From assembly GCF_000981805.1 (NCBI RefSeq), contig NZ_CP011132.1, positions 682,001 to 746,000 on the forward strand: 64,000 nt of DNA. Direction: 5' to 3'. The position numbers and the translations under genes are program-made. A model generated the notes under the pieces. That model was given only the letters and a program-made list of their open reading frames with translations. It searched no databases and was not told the DNA's origin. The stretch is from Citrobacter amalonaticus Y19 (lineage in GTDB: Bacteria; Pseudomonadota; Gammaproteobacteria; Enterobacterales; Enterobacteriaceae). This document shows positions 7,531-18,987 of this stretch, piece by piece; positions within the stretch are counted from its first letter, which is position 1; each line of letters opens with the position of its first letter.

Positions 7531-10214
7531 ATATCCTCATGAAAATCTTCAAGTTCTGGCGGGGCTTCTTGTAACAGTGTAACACGGAAACAGGCACCGC
7601 CCTGAGGGCGATTATAGACGGCAATTGTCCCGCCGTGCACTTCCACTATCGCCCGACAAATGGCCAGCCCCAGTCCGACGCCCGGCACCGCTGACTCTTT
7701 GTTCCCCCGGGCGAATTTGTCGAAAACGCGCTGCTCCTGACCCTGCGGAATGCCCGGCCCGTTATCCCAGACGTCAAGTTGCAGATGCTTGTCCGCAACG
7801 TGGGCGTCGATGCCGATCTCCGCCTGCGGTCCGGCATATTTAATGGCGTTTTCCAGCAGGTTAATCAGCACCCGCTCGAACAGCGGACCATCGACGTGAA
7901 TGAGCGTCAGCGGCGCGGGCAGGGAGAGATTCACCGGATGAACCAGGCCTGGTTCCAGCATTTTAAGCGCGCTGCCGACCACTTCTTCCAGCGTCAGCCA
8001 CTCTTTTTTGAGGTTGAAACCGCCAGACTGAATGCGCGCCATATCCAGCAGATTATTCACCAGACGGGTGGTATTCAGCACATGCTGGCGAATTTCGCTG
8101 GCCTGTCTGGCATGAGGCGAGCCTTCGCTGGCGAGGTCGAGCGTGAGAATTTCCGCCTGGCCAAACAGCACGGTCAGCGGGGTACGCAGGTCGTGAGAAA
8201 GCGCGGCGAGCAGGGCGTTTCGCAGGCTTTCCCGTTCGCTGGCCAGTCGCGCCAGTTCTTCGCTGGCCGTTAAGGTCAGGCGTTCCAGCGCATTCGCTAC
8301 CAGCAGGGTGAAGGTTTCCAGCAGTCGCTGCTGCTCGGGGATCATCAACTGGCGCAGATTGCCTGGTTCGACAACCACCAGTCCGTGCGTTTTGTCGGCA
8401 CTGCGTAAGGGCAGGATCTGGTACGGCACGCCGGGCAGGGTATCGGTGCCGGCACCCGCCGGTAACCCTTTATCAAAGCTCCAGCGGGCAATGGCATCAT
8501 CCCAGGGCGTCATTCCCTGCTGGTGAGTGAGGGCGCTCAGTTTGCCCTCTTCATCCGGCAACAAAATCTGGCTGCGGGCATGAAACGTGGAGGCAATAAA
8601 TTGTTCGCTGGTGGTGGCGATATCGTGCGTACTGCGTCCCATCGCCAGCGCTTTTGACATTTCATAAAGATGGCGCGTTCGCTGTTCCCGATAGCGCGCG
8701 ACGCGAGCCTGATAACGTACCCCCGCCGTCAGGTTACCGACAATCAGTCCCACGGTCAGCATGACGCCAAAGGTAAGGAGATACTGCACGTCTGAAACGG
8801 CAAGCGTGCCTCGTGGCGCAATGAAGAACAGGTCAAAACTGACCACGCTAATCACGGTGGCAAACACCGACGGCCAGCGACCATAGAAGAGCGCGATCAC
8901 CACCACGCCGAGCAGATAGAGCATCACCAGGTTAGCCGCATCAAAGGCGGCAAGCCACTGGCTGGCAATAAACGTGGTTAGGGCGCAGAGCGCGACGGCG
9001 ACCAGGCTGCCCTGAATTTGTACGCGCCATTTGTCCTTAAAGACGCGGGTGTCGGGCATTGTCGTCAGCGCCCTGACCGGCGGATCGTCCAGGGCCACAA
9101 CCATCAAATCCAGTTCCGGCGCGCGTTTCGCCAGGCGGTCGGCAAAAGAATCGCGGTGCCACCAGCGCCGCGTGGTCGGGCGTCCCAGCACTATTTTTCC
9201 TAGATTGTGCTCGCGGGCGTAGCGGACCACCGCTTTGTCTTCACTGGGGTCGGACAGCGTGGCGGTTTCCGCGCCTAACTCCTGCGCCAGTCGCAGGGCA
9301 TGCAGAATATTACGACGCTGCTTTTCGGGCAGGCGATGCAGCGCCGGTGTTTCGACGTAGACGGCGTGCCAGACGCTGCCCAGTCGCGATGCCAGACGCG
9401 CGGCGGTGCGCACCAGTTTTTCACTGCCGGTGTTGTGACCAATGCAGAGCAGAATGGCATCACGCGTATGCCAGACCTTCTCTTCACCTGGACGGCCCCG
9501 CCATGCGCGCATCTGATCGTCCACCCGATCGGCGGTACGGCGCAGCGCCAGTTCGCGCAGGGCGATTAAATTGCCCTTGCGAAAGAAGTGTTCGATAGCG
9601 CGCTCGGCCTGCCCGGCGATATAGACTTTGCCCTCTTTCAGGCGCTGGCGCAGATCGTCAGGAGGTAAATCGACCAGCACCACCTCGTCGGCAGCGTCAA
9701 AAAACGGATCCGGTACGGTTTCGCGCACCTGAATCCCCGTCACGCCGCTGACCACGTCGTTCAGGCTTTCAAGATGCTGCACGTTGACGGTGGTAAAGAC
9801 ATCGATACCGGCATCGAGCAGTTCTTCAATATCCTGCCAGCGTTTGGGATGGCGCGAGCCTGGCGCATTACTGTGCGCCAGTTCATCCATTAAGATTAGC
9901 GCCGGGCGGCGGGCAAGCGCCGCATCGAGATCGAACTCGCTGATATGCCGTCCGTGGCGTGCCTGCCACTTAAGCGGCAGGATGCTGAGACCGTCCAGCA
10001 GGGCGGCAGTCTCTTTACGTCCGTGTGTCTCCACCACGCCAATCAGGATGTCCAGTCCCTGTGCGCGCAGGCGTTGGGCCTCGGCGAGCATAGCCCAGGT
10101 TTTCCCGACGCCCGCACAGGCGCCGAAGAAAATTTTCAGTTTTCCGCGATGCGGCGCAACCGCCTGCTCCAGCAGGCGATCGGGATCGGGGCGTATCGGT
10201 TCATCATTGACCAT
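7527..10214 (-). CDS. kdpD: Sensor histidine kinase KdpD
   Basis: 895-residue inner-membrane kinase/phosphatase that senses K+ supply and phosphorylates KdpE. Visible in order: KdpD N-terminal domain with Walker A GACAGVGKT (31-39), a universal-stress-like domain (around 250-370), four close transmembrane segments (about 400-500), a GAF-like region, the HisKA H-box ALSHDLRTP with His674, and an ATPase with N, G1 and G2 boxes (ENAIKYAG, DNGPGIP, GVGLGLAI). Its ATG overlaps the kdpC stop, placing kdpFABCDE in one transcript. Confidence 0.97.
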   Translation of the reverse strand: MVNDEPIRPDPDRLLEQAVAPHRGKLKIFFGACAGVGKTWAMLAEAQRLRAQGLDILIGVVETHGRKETAALLDGLSILPLKWQARHGRHISEFDLDAALARRPALILMDELAHSNAPGSRHPKRWQDIEELLDAGIDVFTTVNVQHLESLNDVVSGVTGIQVRETVPDPFFDAADEVVLVDLPPDDLRQRLKEGKVYIAGQAERAIEHFFRKGNLIALRELALRRTADRVDDQMRAWRGRPGEEKVWHTRDAILLCIGHNTGSEKLVRTAARLASRLGSVWHAVYVETPALHRLPEKQRRNILHALRLAQELGAETATLSDPSEDKAVVRYAREHNLGKIVLGRPTTRRWWHRDSFADRLAKRAPELDLMVVALDDPPVRALTTMPDTRVFKDKWRVQIQGSLVAVALCALTTFIASQWLAAFDAANLVMLYLLGVVVIALFYGRWPSVFATVISVVSFDLFFIAPRGTLAVSDVQYLLTFGVMLTVGLIVGNLTAGVRYQARVARYREQRTRHLYEMSKALAMGRSTHDIATTSEQFIASTFHARSQILLPDEEGKLSALTHQQGMTPWDDAIARWSFDKGLPAGAGTDTLPGVPYQILPLRSADKTHGLVVVEPGNLRQLMIPEQQRLLETFTLLVANALERLTLTASEELARLASERESLRNALLAALSHDLRTPLTVLFGQAEILTLDLASEGSPHARQASEIRQHVLNTTRLVNNLLDMARIQSGGFNLKKEWLTLEEVVGSALKMLEPGLVHPVNLSLPAPLTLIHVDGPLFERVLINLLENAIKYAGPQAEIGIDAHVADKHLQLDVWDNGPGIPQGQEQRVFDKFARGNKESAVPGVGLGLAICRAIVEVHGGTIAVYNRPQGGACFRVTLLQEAPPELEDFHEDM

Positions 10215-10780
10215 CAGAGCCTGTCCAGCGCTAAATTGAGTTCGACAATATTCACGACCGGTTGGCCGATAAAGCTCACCAGCGGTTTCTGCGTGTATTC
10301 TGCAACCAGTCGCGTCACCTGTTCAATGGTGAGATGGCGGGCCTGCGCCACGCGAGGGATTTGCCACGCCACCGCAGCAGGCGTCAGGTTGTTGTCCAGA
10401 CCGCTCGCGGAGGCAGTGACCAGTTCCACCGGTACGCTACGACTGGCCTGCGGGTTGGCGGCGCGCAGGGCGGCGACTCGGCTTTGCAGTTGTTTATCCA
10501 GTTCCGGGTTACTGACGGCGAGATTACTGCCGCCGGAAGCCATGGGATTATAGGGCATTTCAGCGGTAGCCGAAGGCCGTCCCTGGAAATAGCCTTCGGC
10601 GGTAAAGTTCTGCCCAATCAGCGCAGAACCCCGCACCCCGAGGTCATCCCGAATCAGTGAACCGTTAGCCTGATGCGGGAACCACCATTGCCCCAGCGCA
10701 GTGGTCAGCAGCGGATACACGCCGCCCGTCAGCAGCATCAGGAAAATCATTGTTGAGAACAACGGACGTAAACCACTCAT
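10214..10780 (-). CDS. kdpC: K+-transporting ATPase KdpC subunit
   Basis: Single-span inner-membrane subunit of the KdpFABC pump, needed for complex assembly and high-affinity ATP use. 188 residues: a transmembrane helix at about 8-28, then a periplasmic domain with GSALIGQNF, GRPSA and ASASGLDNNLTP, the family signatures. The frame opens at 10792, but the ATG at 10780 has GAGG six bases upstream and gives the conserved MSGLRP start. It lies eight bases after kdpB. Confidence 0.96.
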   Translation of the reverse strand: MSGLRPLFSTMIFLMLLTGGVYPLLTTALGQWWFPHQANGSLIRDDLGVRGSALIGQNFTAEGYFQGRPSATAEMPYNPMASGGSNLAVSNPELDKQLQSRVAALRAANPQASRSVPVELVTASASGLDNNLTPAAVAWQIPRVAQARHLTIEQVTRLVAEYTQKPLVSFIGQPVVNIVELNLALDRL

Positions 10781-10788
10781 CAGACACC

Positions 10789-12837
<2,049 letters not shown>

Positions 12838-12857
12838 AACATTCTGCTCCGCATTAC

Positions 12858-14537
12858 TCAGCGTAAGGAAAGGTGTTCAGCGACTGGGCCAAGCGCCAGT
12901 GCAGGAATAAAAGTCAGGGCGCCGACTAACAGCACGGTGCCTACCAGTAAACCGATAAACAGCGCGCCGTGCGTCGCCAGCGTACCAGGACTGGCCGGTT
13001 GGCTTTTTTTCGCCACCAGCGACCCGGCAATCGCCATCACCGGGATGATGACCCCGAAGCGACCGACAAACATGCAGAACGCCAGCAGGCAGTTCCAGAA
13101 CGGGGTGTTGGCGCTCAGACCGGCAAAGGCGCTGCCGTTGTTGTTGGCGGCTGAAGAGACGGCGTACAACACTTCGCTAAAGCCGTGCGGACCGGGATTG
13201 AGCATGGCGCTGCGTCCCGCATCGGTCATCATGGCGAGCGCGGCGCCAAGCAAGACCAGAGCCGGGGTCACCAGAATCGCCAGCGCGGTCATTTTCATCT
13301 CGCGAACGTCGATCTTTTTGCCCAGGTATTCCGGCGTGCGGCCAATCATCAGTCCGGCGATAAACACCGCCAGCAGCACGAACAGCAGCATGCCGTAAAG
13401 ACCCGAACCGACGCCGCCGAACACCACTTCGCCAATCTGCATCAGCCACATTGGCACCATGCCGCCCAGCGCAGTAAACGAGTCGTGCATCGCGATCACC
13501 GCGCCGCACGAGGCCGCCGTCGTGACCACGGCAAACAGACTGCTCACCAGCACGCCAAAACGGCTCTCTTTACCTTCCATATTGAGACTGGAATCTGCGC
13601 CAAACTGCAGCAGATGCGGGTTGCCCTGAACCTCTGCCCACATCACCACGGCAACGCAGACGATAAAGATGAGCGACATGGCCGACAGCAGCATCCGTCC
13701 CTGACGACGATCGCCTGCCGCGTCGCCAAACGCGAAACAGAGCGCGGCTGGAATTAAAAAGATCGCCAGCATTTGCACCATGTTGGTCAGCGCAGTCGGG
13801 TTTTCGAACGGGTGCGCAGAGTTGGCGTTAAAGAAACCTCCGCCGTTGGTTCCCAGCATTTTGATGGCTTCCTGCGAGGCCACCGGCCCCATCGGCAACA
13901 GCTGTTGCACGCCTTCCAGAGTGGTGAAGGGTTGATAGGGCAACAGGTTTTGCAGGCTGCCTTGCTGAATAAAAAACAGCGCAATCACCAGCGCGATGGG
14001 GCATAAGATCCACAGCGTAATACGCACCAGATCGACCCACGCATTGCCCAGCGTGCTCATGCTCTGGCGCGTAAAGGCGCGGATCAGGGCAAATACCACG
14101 GCGATCCCGGTTGCGGCAGATAAAAAGTTTTGTACAGTCAGTCCGGCCATCTGGCTGAAGTAGCTTAAGGTGGTTTCTCCGCTGTAGGACTGCCAGTTGG
14201 TGTTAGCAACAAAGCTGACCGCGGTGTTGAGCGCCAGATGCCACGACAGGCCAGGCAACTGTTGAGGATTTAGCGGCAGAAGGTTTTGCCACAGCAACAG
14301 CAGAAACAGGATGACCAGCCCCAGCACGTTCAGCCCGAGGATCGCCAGCAGGTACTGCTTCCAGTTCATCTCGTGTGACGAAATGCCCAGTCCACGCCAG
14401 ATCAGGCGCTCAACGCCCGCTGTACCAGGCAGTGAATTGTTGCCGATCAGCCGCGCCAGGCCCGCACCTAACGATCTTGCGAGCACGAATAGAATCACCA
14501 GGAAACTGACGATGAGTAAAAATCCTTGCGCAGCCAT
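12858..14537 (-). CDS. kdpA: K+-transporting ATPase KdpA subunit
   Basis: 559-residue channel-like subunit that selects and binds K+, a member of the SKT superfamily with four repeated pore loops; TNTNWQSYSGE, GTNGGGFFN, TTAASCGA and SSAANNNGSAF are the visible filter-type segments. The frame extends upstream to 14681, but MAAQGFLLIV at 14537 is the conserved start, and its ATG overlaps the kdpF stop by one base (TGATG). Confidence 0.97.
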   Translation of the reverse strand: MAAQGFLLIVSFLVILFVLARSLGAGLARLIGNNSLPGTAGVERLIWRGLGISSHEMNWKQYLLAILGLNVLGLVILFLLLLWQNLLPLNPQQLPGLSWHLALNTAVSFVANTNWQSYSGETTLSYFSQMAGLTVQNFLSAATGIAVVFALIRAFTRQSMSTLGNAWVDLVRITLWILCPIALVIALFFIQQGSLQNLLPYQPFTTLEGVQQLLPMGPVASQEAIKMLGTNGGGFFNANSAHPFENPTALTNMVQMLAIFLIPAALCFAFGDAAGDRRQGRMLLSAMSLIFIVCVAVVMWAEVQGNPHLLQFGADSSLNMEGKESRFGVLVSSLFAVVTTAASCGAVIAMHDSFTALGGMVPMWLMQIGEVVFGGVGSGLYGMLLFVLLAVFIAGLMIGRTPEYLGKKIDVREMKMTALAILVTPALVLLGAALAMMTDAGRSAMLNPGPHGFSEVLYAVSSAANNNGSAFAGLSANTPFWNCLLAFCMFVGRFGVIIPVMAIAGSLVAKKSQPASPGTLATHGALFIGLLVGTVLLVGALTFIPALALGPVAEHLSLR

Positions 14538-14626
14538 CAGAACGCCTCCGCATTGATTAATGCATACACCAGGTAACCTAATAATAAGAAAATCAGCACG
14601 ATGCCAATTATCACGCCTGCACTCAC
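14537..14626 (-). CDS. kdpF: K+-transporting ATPase small subunit KdpF (GTG start)
   Basis: A 29-residue single-helix membrane peptide (SAGVIIGIVLIFLLLGYLVYA core, ending INAEAF) that stabilises the KdpABC complex like a lipid. It starts with GTG, preceded at six bases by GGAGGT, a very strong ribosome-binding site; E. coli kdpF starts ATG as I recall. It is the first gene of the operon. Confidence 0.93.
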   Translation of the reverse strand: MSAGVIIGIVLIFLLLGYLVYALINAEAF

Positions 14627-14934
14627 GGTGCACCTCCAGTGGCATAAATGAGATAAACAAAGCGTAAATATCTGGCTGCAAAGATTTCGCAAAAATCGGC
14701 GTCGGGGGTGTAAAAAAAGTATAAAAATGGCAAAGACCATTGTTTAACTAATGGTTAGTATTAATTTAACCTTCTTGTAACTTTATTACGCGATAAAGAT
14801 AAACAAAGCGTAAATAGCTAAAAATAAGTGGTCGGATGAGTAGTAAAATTACACGCAAAGCGGTACTATTTTCAGCAGATAACCAATTTGACTTTACCGG
14901 TGATGATTACCGGCCAGATAAAGGGGAGAGAATC
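14627..14934. promoter_or_regulatory. kdpF / ybfA divergent control region with KdpE site
   Basis: A 308-base divergent intergenic region. At 14701-14726, read on the minus strand, lies TATACTTTTTTTACACCC, matching the A/T-rich 23-base KdpE operator recalled from E. coli kdp; it sits about 75 bases upstream of the kdpF start, where an activator would contact RNA polymerase. The sequence GATAAACAAAGCGTAAATA occurs on the plus strand near both 14650 and 14797, a short direct repeat whose role is not known. Confidence 0.75.
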
Positions 14935-15141
14935 ATGGGGTTGTACAAAGAATATCCAGCACATGTTGTATTGTTACGCCGTACTTTCGCCATTGTGGCT
15001 GGGGTGCTGGCGCTGCCGGTCATGTTGTTCTGGAAAGACCGCGCCCGTTTTTATAGCTATTTACATCGCGTCTGGTCAAAAACCAGCGATAAACCGGTGT
15101 GGATGGATCAGGCTGAAAAAGCCACCGGCGATTTCTACTAA
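14935..15141 (+). CDS. ybfA: Small conserved protein YbfA
   Basis: 68 residues, the same length as E. coli YbfA, beginning MGLYKEYPAH and ending EKATGDFY. One hydrophobic segment (about 15-32, VAGVLALPVMLFW) suggests a membrane anchor with a basic cytoplasmic or periplasmic tail. Function is not established. The open frame begins at 14836, but the ATG at 14935 corresponds to the conserved start. A terminator follows, so it is monocistronic and divergent from kdp. Confidence 0.9.
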   Translation: MGLYKEYPAHVVLLRRTFAIVAGVLALPVMLFWKDRARFYSYLHRVWSKTSDKPVWMDQAEKATGDFY

Positions 15142-15156
15142 GACAATCGCGTTCAG

Positions 15157-15190
15157 AAAAACCGCCAACAGCAATGTGGCGGTTTTTTTT
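15157..15190 (+). terminator. Rho-independent terminator after ybfA
   Basis: AAAACCGCCA, a nine-base loop, then TGGCGG and a run of eight T. It lies 15 bases beyond the ybfA stop. Confidence 0.9.
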
Positions 15191-15237
15191 ATGCTCCGGC
15201 GTCTACACTGATACAGTGAAATGCAAAAGGAGCTGTC

Positions 15238-15807
15238 ATGAGCGAGAAAATCCCTGTTGGCCTCAGTGCCTGCTTGTCAGGGGGCGCGGTGTTGGATTCA
15301 GGCGAAGGCCGACCGCAGATTGACGAAAATGAACTGGTGCGGATCTACGCGCTGCATGAACTGTACGTATTACATCAGCAAGGCTTAACGCGTGCGGCGT
15401 TGATCGCCTGGCACAGCCGTTACAAGCTGCTGATGCTGGCACACTCCCAGCCCGAGTATCGCCAGTTGGGGCCGTTTGTGGCGGCCGTCCATGAATGGGA
15501 CAATCTTGAGGCTTTTTTTACCGCCTACCGTCAGCGTGTGGCGCAGCTACTGTCACACCGTTCCACCCGGCGTAACCATACCAACGTGCTGATGCACGTT
15601 CAGGGCTATTTCCGTCAACAGCTTACGCACTCACAGCGGCGTGAGCTGACTTCACTTATCGATGCGTACCGGTGCGGAACGCAGCCCCTGCTTGCGCCGC
15701 TGATGCTCATCAAACACTATATGCGGCAATACCCGCACCTCTGGCTTTCTGGGCAGCGTTATTTTGAACTCTGGCCTGCGATTCTGCGTTTACGTACTGA
15801 ACGTTAA
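15238..15807 (+). CDS. ybgA: YbgA-family DUF1722 protein with a short DUF523-like head
   Basis: 189 residues. From about residue 28 onward (DENELVRIYALHELYVLHQQ) it matches E. coli YbgA, a DUF1722 protein of unknown function usually encoded before phrB. The first 26 residues (EKIPVGLSACLSGGAV) look instead like the N-terminus of a DUF523 domain, which is fused upstream of DUF1722 in longer homologues. Here almost all of DUF523 is missing, so the gene seems to keep a vestigial head. The start is well supported: AAGGAG six bases before the ATG. phrB follows after 24 bases. Confidence 0.85.
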   Translation: MSEKIPVGLSACLSGGAVLDSGEGRPQIDENELVRIYALHELYVLHQQGLTRAALIAWHSRYKLLMLAHSQPEYRQLGPFVAAVHEWDNLEAFFTAYRQRVAQLLSHRSTRRNHTNVLMHVQGYFRQQLTHSQRRELTSLIDAYRCGTQPLLAPLMLIKHYMRQYPHLWLSGQRYFELWPAILRLRTER

Positions 15808-15831
15808 TTCTTTGATTCATTCGGGAGTGTT

Positions 15832-17253
15832 ATGTCCACCCATCTGGTCTGGTTTCGCCGCGATCTCCGTTTGCATGACCATCTTGCCCTCGCCGCCGCC
15901 TGTCGCCACCGCACCGCGCGCGTCATGGCGCTGTTTATCTCCACGCCTGAACAGTGGGCGAACCATGAGATGTCACCGCGACAGGCCGCCTTTATCCAGG
16001 CTCAGTTGACCGCCTTACAAAAGGCGCTGGCGGAAAAGGGCATTCCGCTGCTGTTTGAGGAGGTCGATGATTTTGCGGCCAGCATCGACGTGGTGAAATC
16101 GGTGTGTGAGCAGCAGGACGTCAGTCATCTTTTCTACCACTACCAGTACGAAGTGAATGAGCGTGAGCGCGATGCGGCAGTGGAACGCGCGTTACCCAAT
16201 GTGGTTTGCGAAGGGTTTGATGACAGCGTGATCCTGCCGCCAGGTTCGGTGATGACGGGCAATCATGAGATGTATAAAGTCTTCACGCCGTTTAAAAACG
16301 CCTGGTTAAAACGGCTGAAGGAGGGGATGCCAGAGTGCGTTCCCGCGCCCCAACGGCGTGAGGGGCATGAGGTTTCGTCATCGTTACCTCCGCTTCGCCT
16401 TAACTATCCGCAGCAGGAATTTGACCCGACGCTTTTCCCGGTGGACGAGAAAGCCGCGATTGCCCGACTGCGTCAGTTTTGCCAGCAGGGCGCGGGTGAG
16501 TACGACGAACGTCGTGACTTCCCGGCAATTGAAGGCACCAGCCGTTTGTCCGCCAGTCTGGCAACGGGAGGCTTATCGCCGCGTCAGTGTTTGCATCGCC
16601 TGCTGGCAGAACAGCCGCAGGCGCTGGACGGCGGCGCGGGCTGCGTCTGGCTGAACGAACTTATCTGGCGCGAATTTTACCGCCATCTGCTGACGTACTA
16701 TCCCAAACTGTGCAAACACCGCCCCTTTATTCTCTGGACCGATCGCGTGCGCTGGCGGGACAGCGCGGCCCACTTGCAGGCCTGGCAGGAGGGAAAAACG
16801 GGCTATCCGATTGTCGATGCGGCGATGCGGCAACTGAACGCCACCGGCTGGATGCATAACCGTCTACGGATGATTACGGCCAGCTTCCTGGTGAAAGATC
16901 TGCTGATTGACTGGCGTAAAGGCGAGCGTTATTTCATGTCGCAACTGATTGATGGCGATCTCGCCGCGAATAACGGCGGCTGGCAGTGGGCGGCCTCCAC
17001 CGGAACCGACGCCGCGCCGTATTTCCGTATTTTTAACCCAACGACGCAGGGCGAAAAGTTCGACCGCGACGGTGAGTTTATCCGCCAGTGGATCCCCGAA
17101 CTTAGCGATGTACCGGGTAAGGCTATCCACGAACCGTGGAAATGGGCGACGAAAGCAGGCATCACGCTCGACTATCCGCAGCCCATTGTCGATCACAAAC
17201 AGGCGCGCACGGAAACGCTCGCCGCGTATGAGGCCGCGCGAAAAAGCGGATGA
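15832..17253 (+). CDS. phrB: Deoxyribodipyrimidine photo-lyase
   Basis: 473 residues, one more than E. coli PhrB. Light-driven enzyme that splits cyclobutane pyrimidine dimers using FADH- and a methenyltetrahydrofolate antenna. The N-terminal alpha/beta antenna domain (HLVWFRRDLRLHDH) is followed by the helical FAD domain with WLNELIWREFYRH, GYPIVDAAMRQL and NNGGWQWAASTGTDAAPYFR, including the three-tryptophan electron-transfer area. Co-transcription with ybgA is likely. Confidence 0.97.
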   Translation: MSTHLVWFRRDLRLHDHLALAAACRHRTARVMALFISTPEQWANHEMSPRQAAFIQAQLTALQKALAEKGIPLLFEEVDDFAASIDVVKSVCEQQDVSHLFYHYQYEVNERERDAAVERALPNVVCEGFDDSVILPPGSVMTGNHEMYKVFTPFKNAWLKRLKEGMPECVPAPQRREGHEVSSSLPPLRLNYPQQEFDPTLFPVDEKAAIARLRQFCQQGAGEYDERRDFPAIEGTSRLSASLATGGLSPRQCLHRLLAEQPQALDGGAGCVWLNELIWREFYRHLLTYYPKLCKHRPFILWTDRVRWRDSAAHLQAWQEGKTGYPIVDAAMRQLNATGWMHNRLRMITASFLVKDLLIDWRKGERYFMSQLIDGDLAANNGGWQWAASTGTDAAPYFRIFNPTTQGEKFDRDGEFIRQWIPELSDVPGKAIHEPWKWATKAGITLDYPQPIVDHKQARTETLAAYEAARKSG

Positions 17254-17424
17254 TGACTATGCGGTCTGACGCCATAACTATTCAGGAAGATGTCCGTAAC
17301 CACACATCTTTTTTAGGGTTTAACACCGGGCGATGGTTTCTTAATATGGCTAATAATTGTCTATCGACGAACAGGCACAGGGACGTTATGTTAACGGAGT
17401 GCATAAATAAACAAGGGCTCGATG

Positions 17425-18168
17425 ATGAAAAACACCGAACTGGAACAACTGATCAACGAGAAACTGAACAGCGCCGCCATCAGCGACTACGCGCCAAACG
17501 GTTTACAGGTTGAAGGTAAAGAGACGGTGCAGAAAATTGTCACCGGCGTGACCGCCAGTCAGGCGTTACTGGATGAAGCGGTGCGTCTGCAGGCCGATGC
17601 GGTCATCGTTCATCATGGTTATTTCTGGAAAGGCGAGTCCCCGGTGATTCGTGGGATGAAGCGCAATCGCCTGAAAACGTTGCTGGCGAATGATATTAAC
17701 CTCTACGGCTGGCATCTCCCGCTGGATGCGCATCCTGAACTGGGCAACAACGCACAGCTGGCGGCCCTGCTGGGGATCACTGTGATGGGTGAAATCGAGC
17801 CGCTGGTTCCCTGGGGCGAACTGGCGATTCCGGTGCCGGGGCTGGAACTGGCGTCGTGGATTGAAGCGCGTCTTGGGCGCAAGCCGCTATGGTGTGGTGA
17901 TACCGGGCCGGATACCGTTAAACGCGTCGCCTGGTGCACCGGCGGCGGACAAAGCTTCATCGACAGCGCCGCGCAGGCTGGCGTCGACGCCTTTATTACC
18001 GGCGAAGTTTCCGAACAAACCATCCACTCTGCCCGTGAACAGGGGCTGCATTTTTACGCCGCCGGGCATCACGCCACCGAACGTGGCGGGATCCGCGCGC
18101 TCAGTGAATGGCTGAATGAAAATACCGATCTGGATGTGACGTTTATTGATATTCCCAACCCTGCATAA
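17425..18168 (+). CDS. ybgI: NIF3-like metal-binding protein YbgI
   Basis: 247-residue toroidal hexameric protein of the NIF3/DUF34 family with a dinuclear metal site; VIVHHGYFW and GHHATERGG contain the metal histidines. It has been proposed as a GTP cyclohydrolase-I-type-2 or metal-chaperone protein, but its role is unsettled. Of the tandem ATGs at 17422 and 17425, the second gives the conserved MKNTELEQL start. It lies upstream of pxpBCA as in E. coli. Confidence 0.95.
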   Translation: MKNTELEQLINEKLNSAAISDYAPNGLQVEGKETVQKIVTGVTASQALLDEAVRLQADAVIVHHGYFWKGESPVIRGMKRNRLKTLLANDINLYGWHLPLDAHPELGNNAQLAALLGITVMGEIEPLVPWGELAIPVPGLELASWIEARLGRKPLWCGDTGPDTVKRVAWCTGGGQSFIDSAAQAGVDAFITGEVSEQTIHSAREQGLHFYAAGHHATERGGIRALSEWLNENTDLDVTFIDIPNPA

Positions 18169-18212
18169 CCCGCCTCATAAGGGCTATTTTACTTGCCATT
18201 CTGGCCCTGGGC

Positions 18213-18298
18213 AGTGCTCAAAATCCTCACGTACTTCCTGTACGCTCCGGTTTTTGCGCGCTGTCCGAGTCCAGACTGGCTGCGACAATAACGCCTGA
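18213..18298. repeat. Imperfect palindromic intergenic element before pxpB
   Basis: GTGCTCAAAATCCTCACGTAC, five bases, then GTACGCTCCGGTTTTTGCGC form an imperfect inverted repeat, followed by CTGTCCGAGTCCAGACTGG. The segment fills the ybgI-pxpB gap. I recall similar sequence in other enterobacterial intergenic regions, so it may belong to a dispersed family; it is not a REP or ERIC consensus. Confidence 0.45.
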
Positions 18299-18330
18299 TG
18301 AAGCGGGTGGTAAGAACAAGAGGAACGCAA

Positions 18331-18987
18331 GTGCAACGAGCGCGTTGTTATCTGTTAGGTGAAACGGCGGTGGTGCTGGAGCTTGAGCCGCCGGTGACGC
18401 TGGCGAGTCAGAAACGTATCTGGCGACTGGCCCAGCGTTTGGTTGAGACGCCCAATGTCGTTGAGGCCATTCCTGGAATGAACAATATCACCGTGATCCT
18501 GCGCGACCCGCAAACGCTGGCGCTGGATGCGATTGAACGCCTGCAACGCTGGTGGGAGGAGAGTGAGGCGCTGGAGCCTGACTCGCGCTATATCGAAATT
18601 CCGGTGACCTACGGCGGCGCAGGGGGGCCCGATCTGGCAGACGTTGCCCGCCACAGCGGTATGAGCGAAAAGCAGGTGGTGGAACTGCACGCGTCGGTCG
18701 AGTACGTGGTCTGGTTTTTAGGTTTTCAGCCGGGATTCCCGTATCTCGGCAGCTTACCGGAACCGCTACACACGCCAAGGCGCGCAGAGCCGCGGCTGAT
18801 CGTTCCGGCAGGTTCGGTGGGGATCGGCGGGCCGCAAACCGGCATTTATCCGCTGCCAACGCCAGGCGGCTGGCAACTGATTGGACACACCGCGCTGCCG
18901 CTGTTCGATCCGAAAAAAGAGCAACCGGTTCTCCTGCGCCCCGGCGATAGCGTGCGCTTTATCCCGCAGAAGGAGGGGGTATGCTGA
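18331..18987 (+). CDS. pxpB: 5-oxoprolinase subunit PxpB (GTG start)
   Basis: 218-residue KipI/AHS1-family subunit. With PxpA and PxpC it hydrolyses 5-oxoproline (pyroglutamate) to glutamate at the cost of ATP, clearing a spontaneous product of glutamine and glutamyl compounds. FLGFQPGFPYLG and PAGSVGIGGPQTGIYP are the cyclophilin-like AHS1 signatures. GTG at 18331 is chosen: GAGG lies seven bases before it and it gives the conserved QRARCYL start. It overlaps pxpC by seven bases. Confidence 0.95.
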   Translation: MQRARCYLLGETAVVLELEPPVTLASQKRIWRLAQRLVETPNVVEAIPGMNNITVILRDPQTLALDAIERLQRWWEESEALEPDSRYIEIPVTYGGAGGPDLADVARHSGMSEKQVVELHASVEYVVWFLGFQPGFPYLGSLPEPLHTPRRAEPRLIVPAGSVGIGGPQTGIYPLPTPGGWQLIGHTALPLFDPKKEQPVLLRPGDSVRFIPQKEGVC

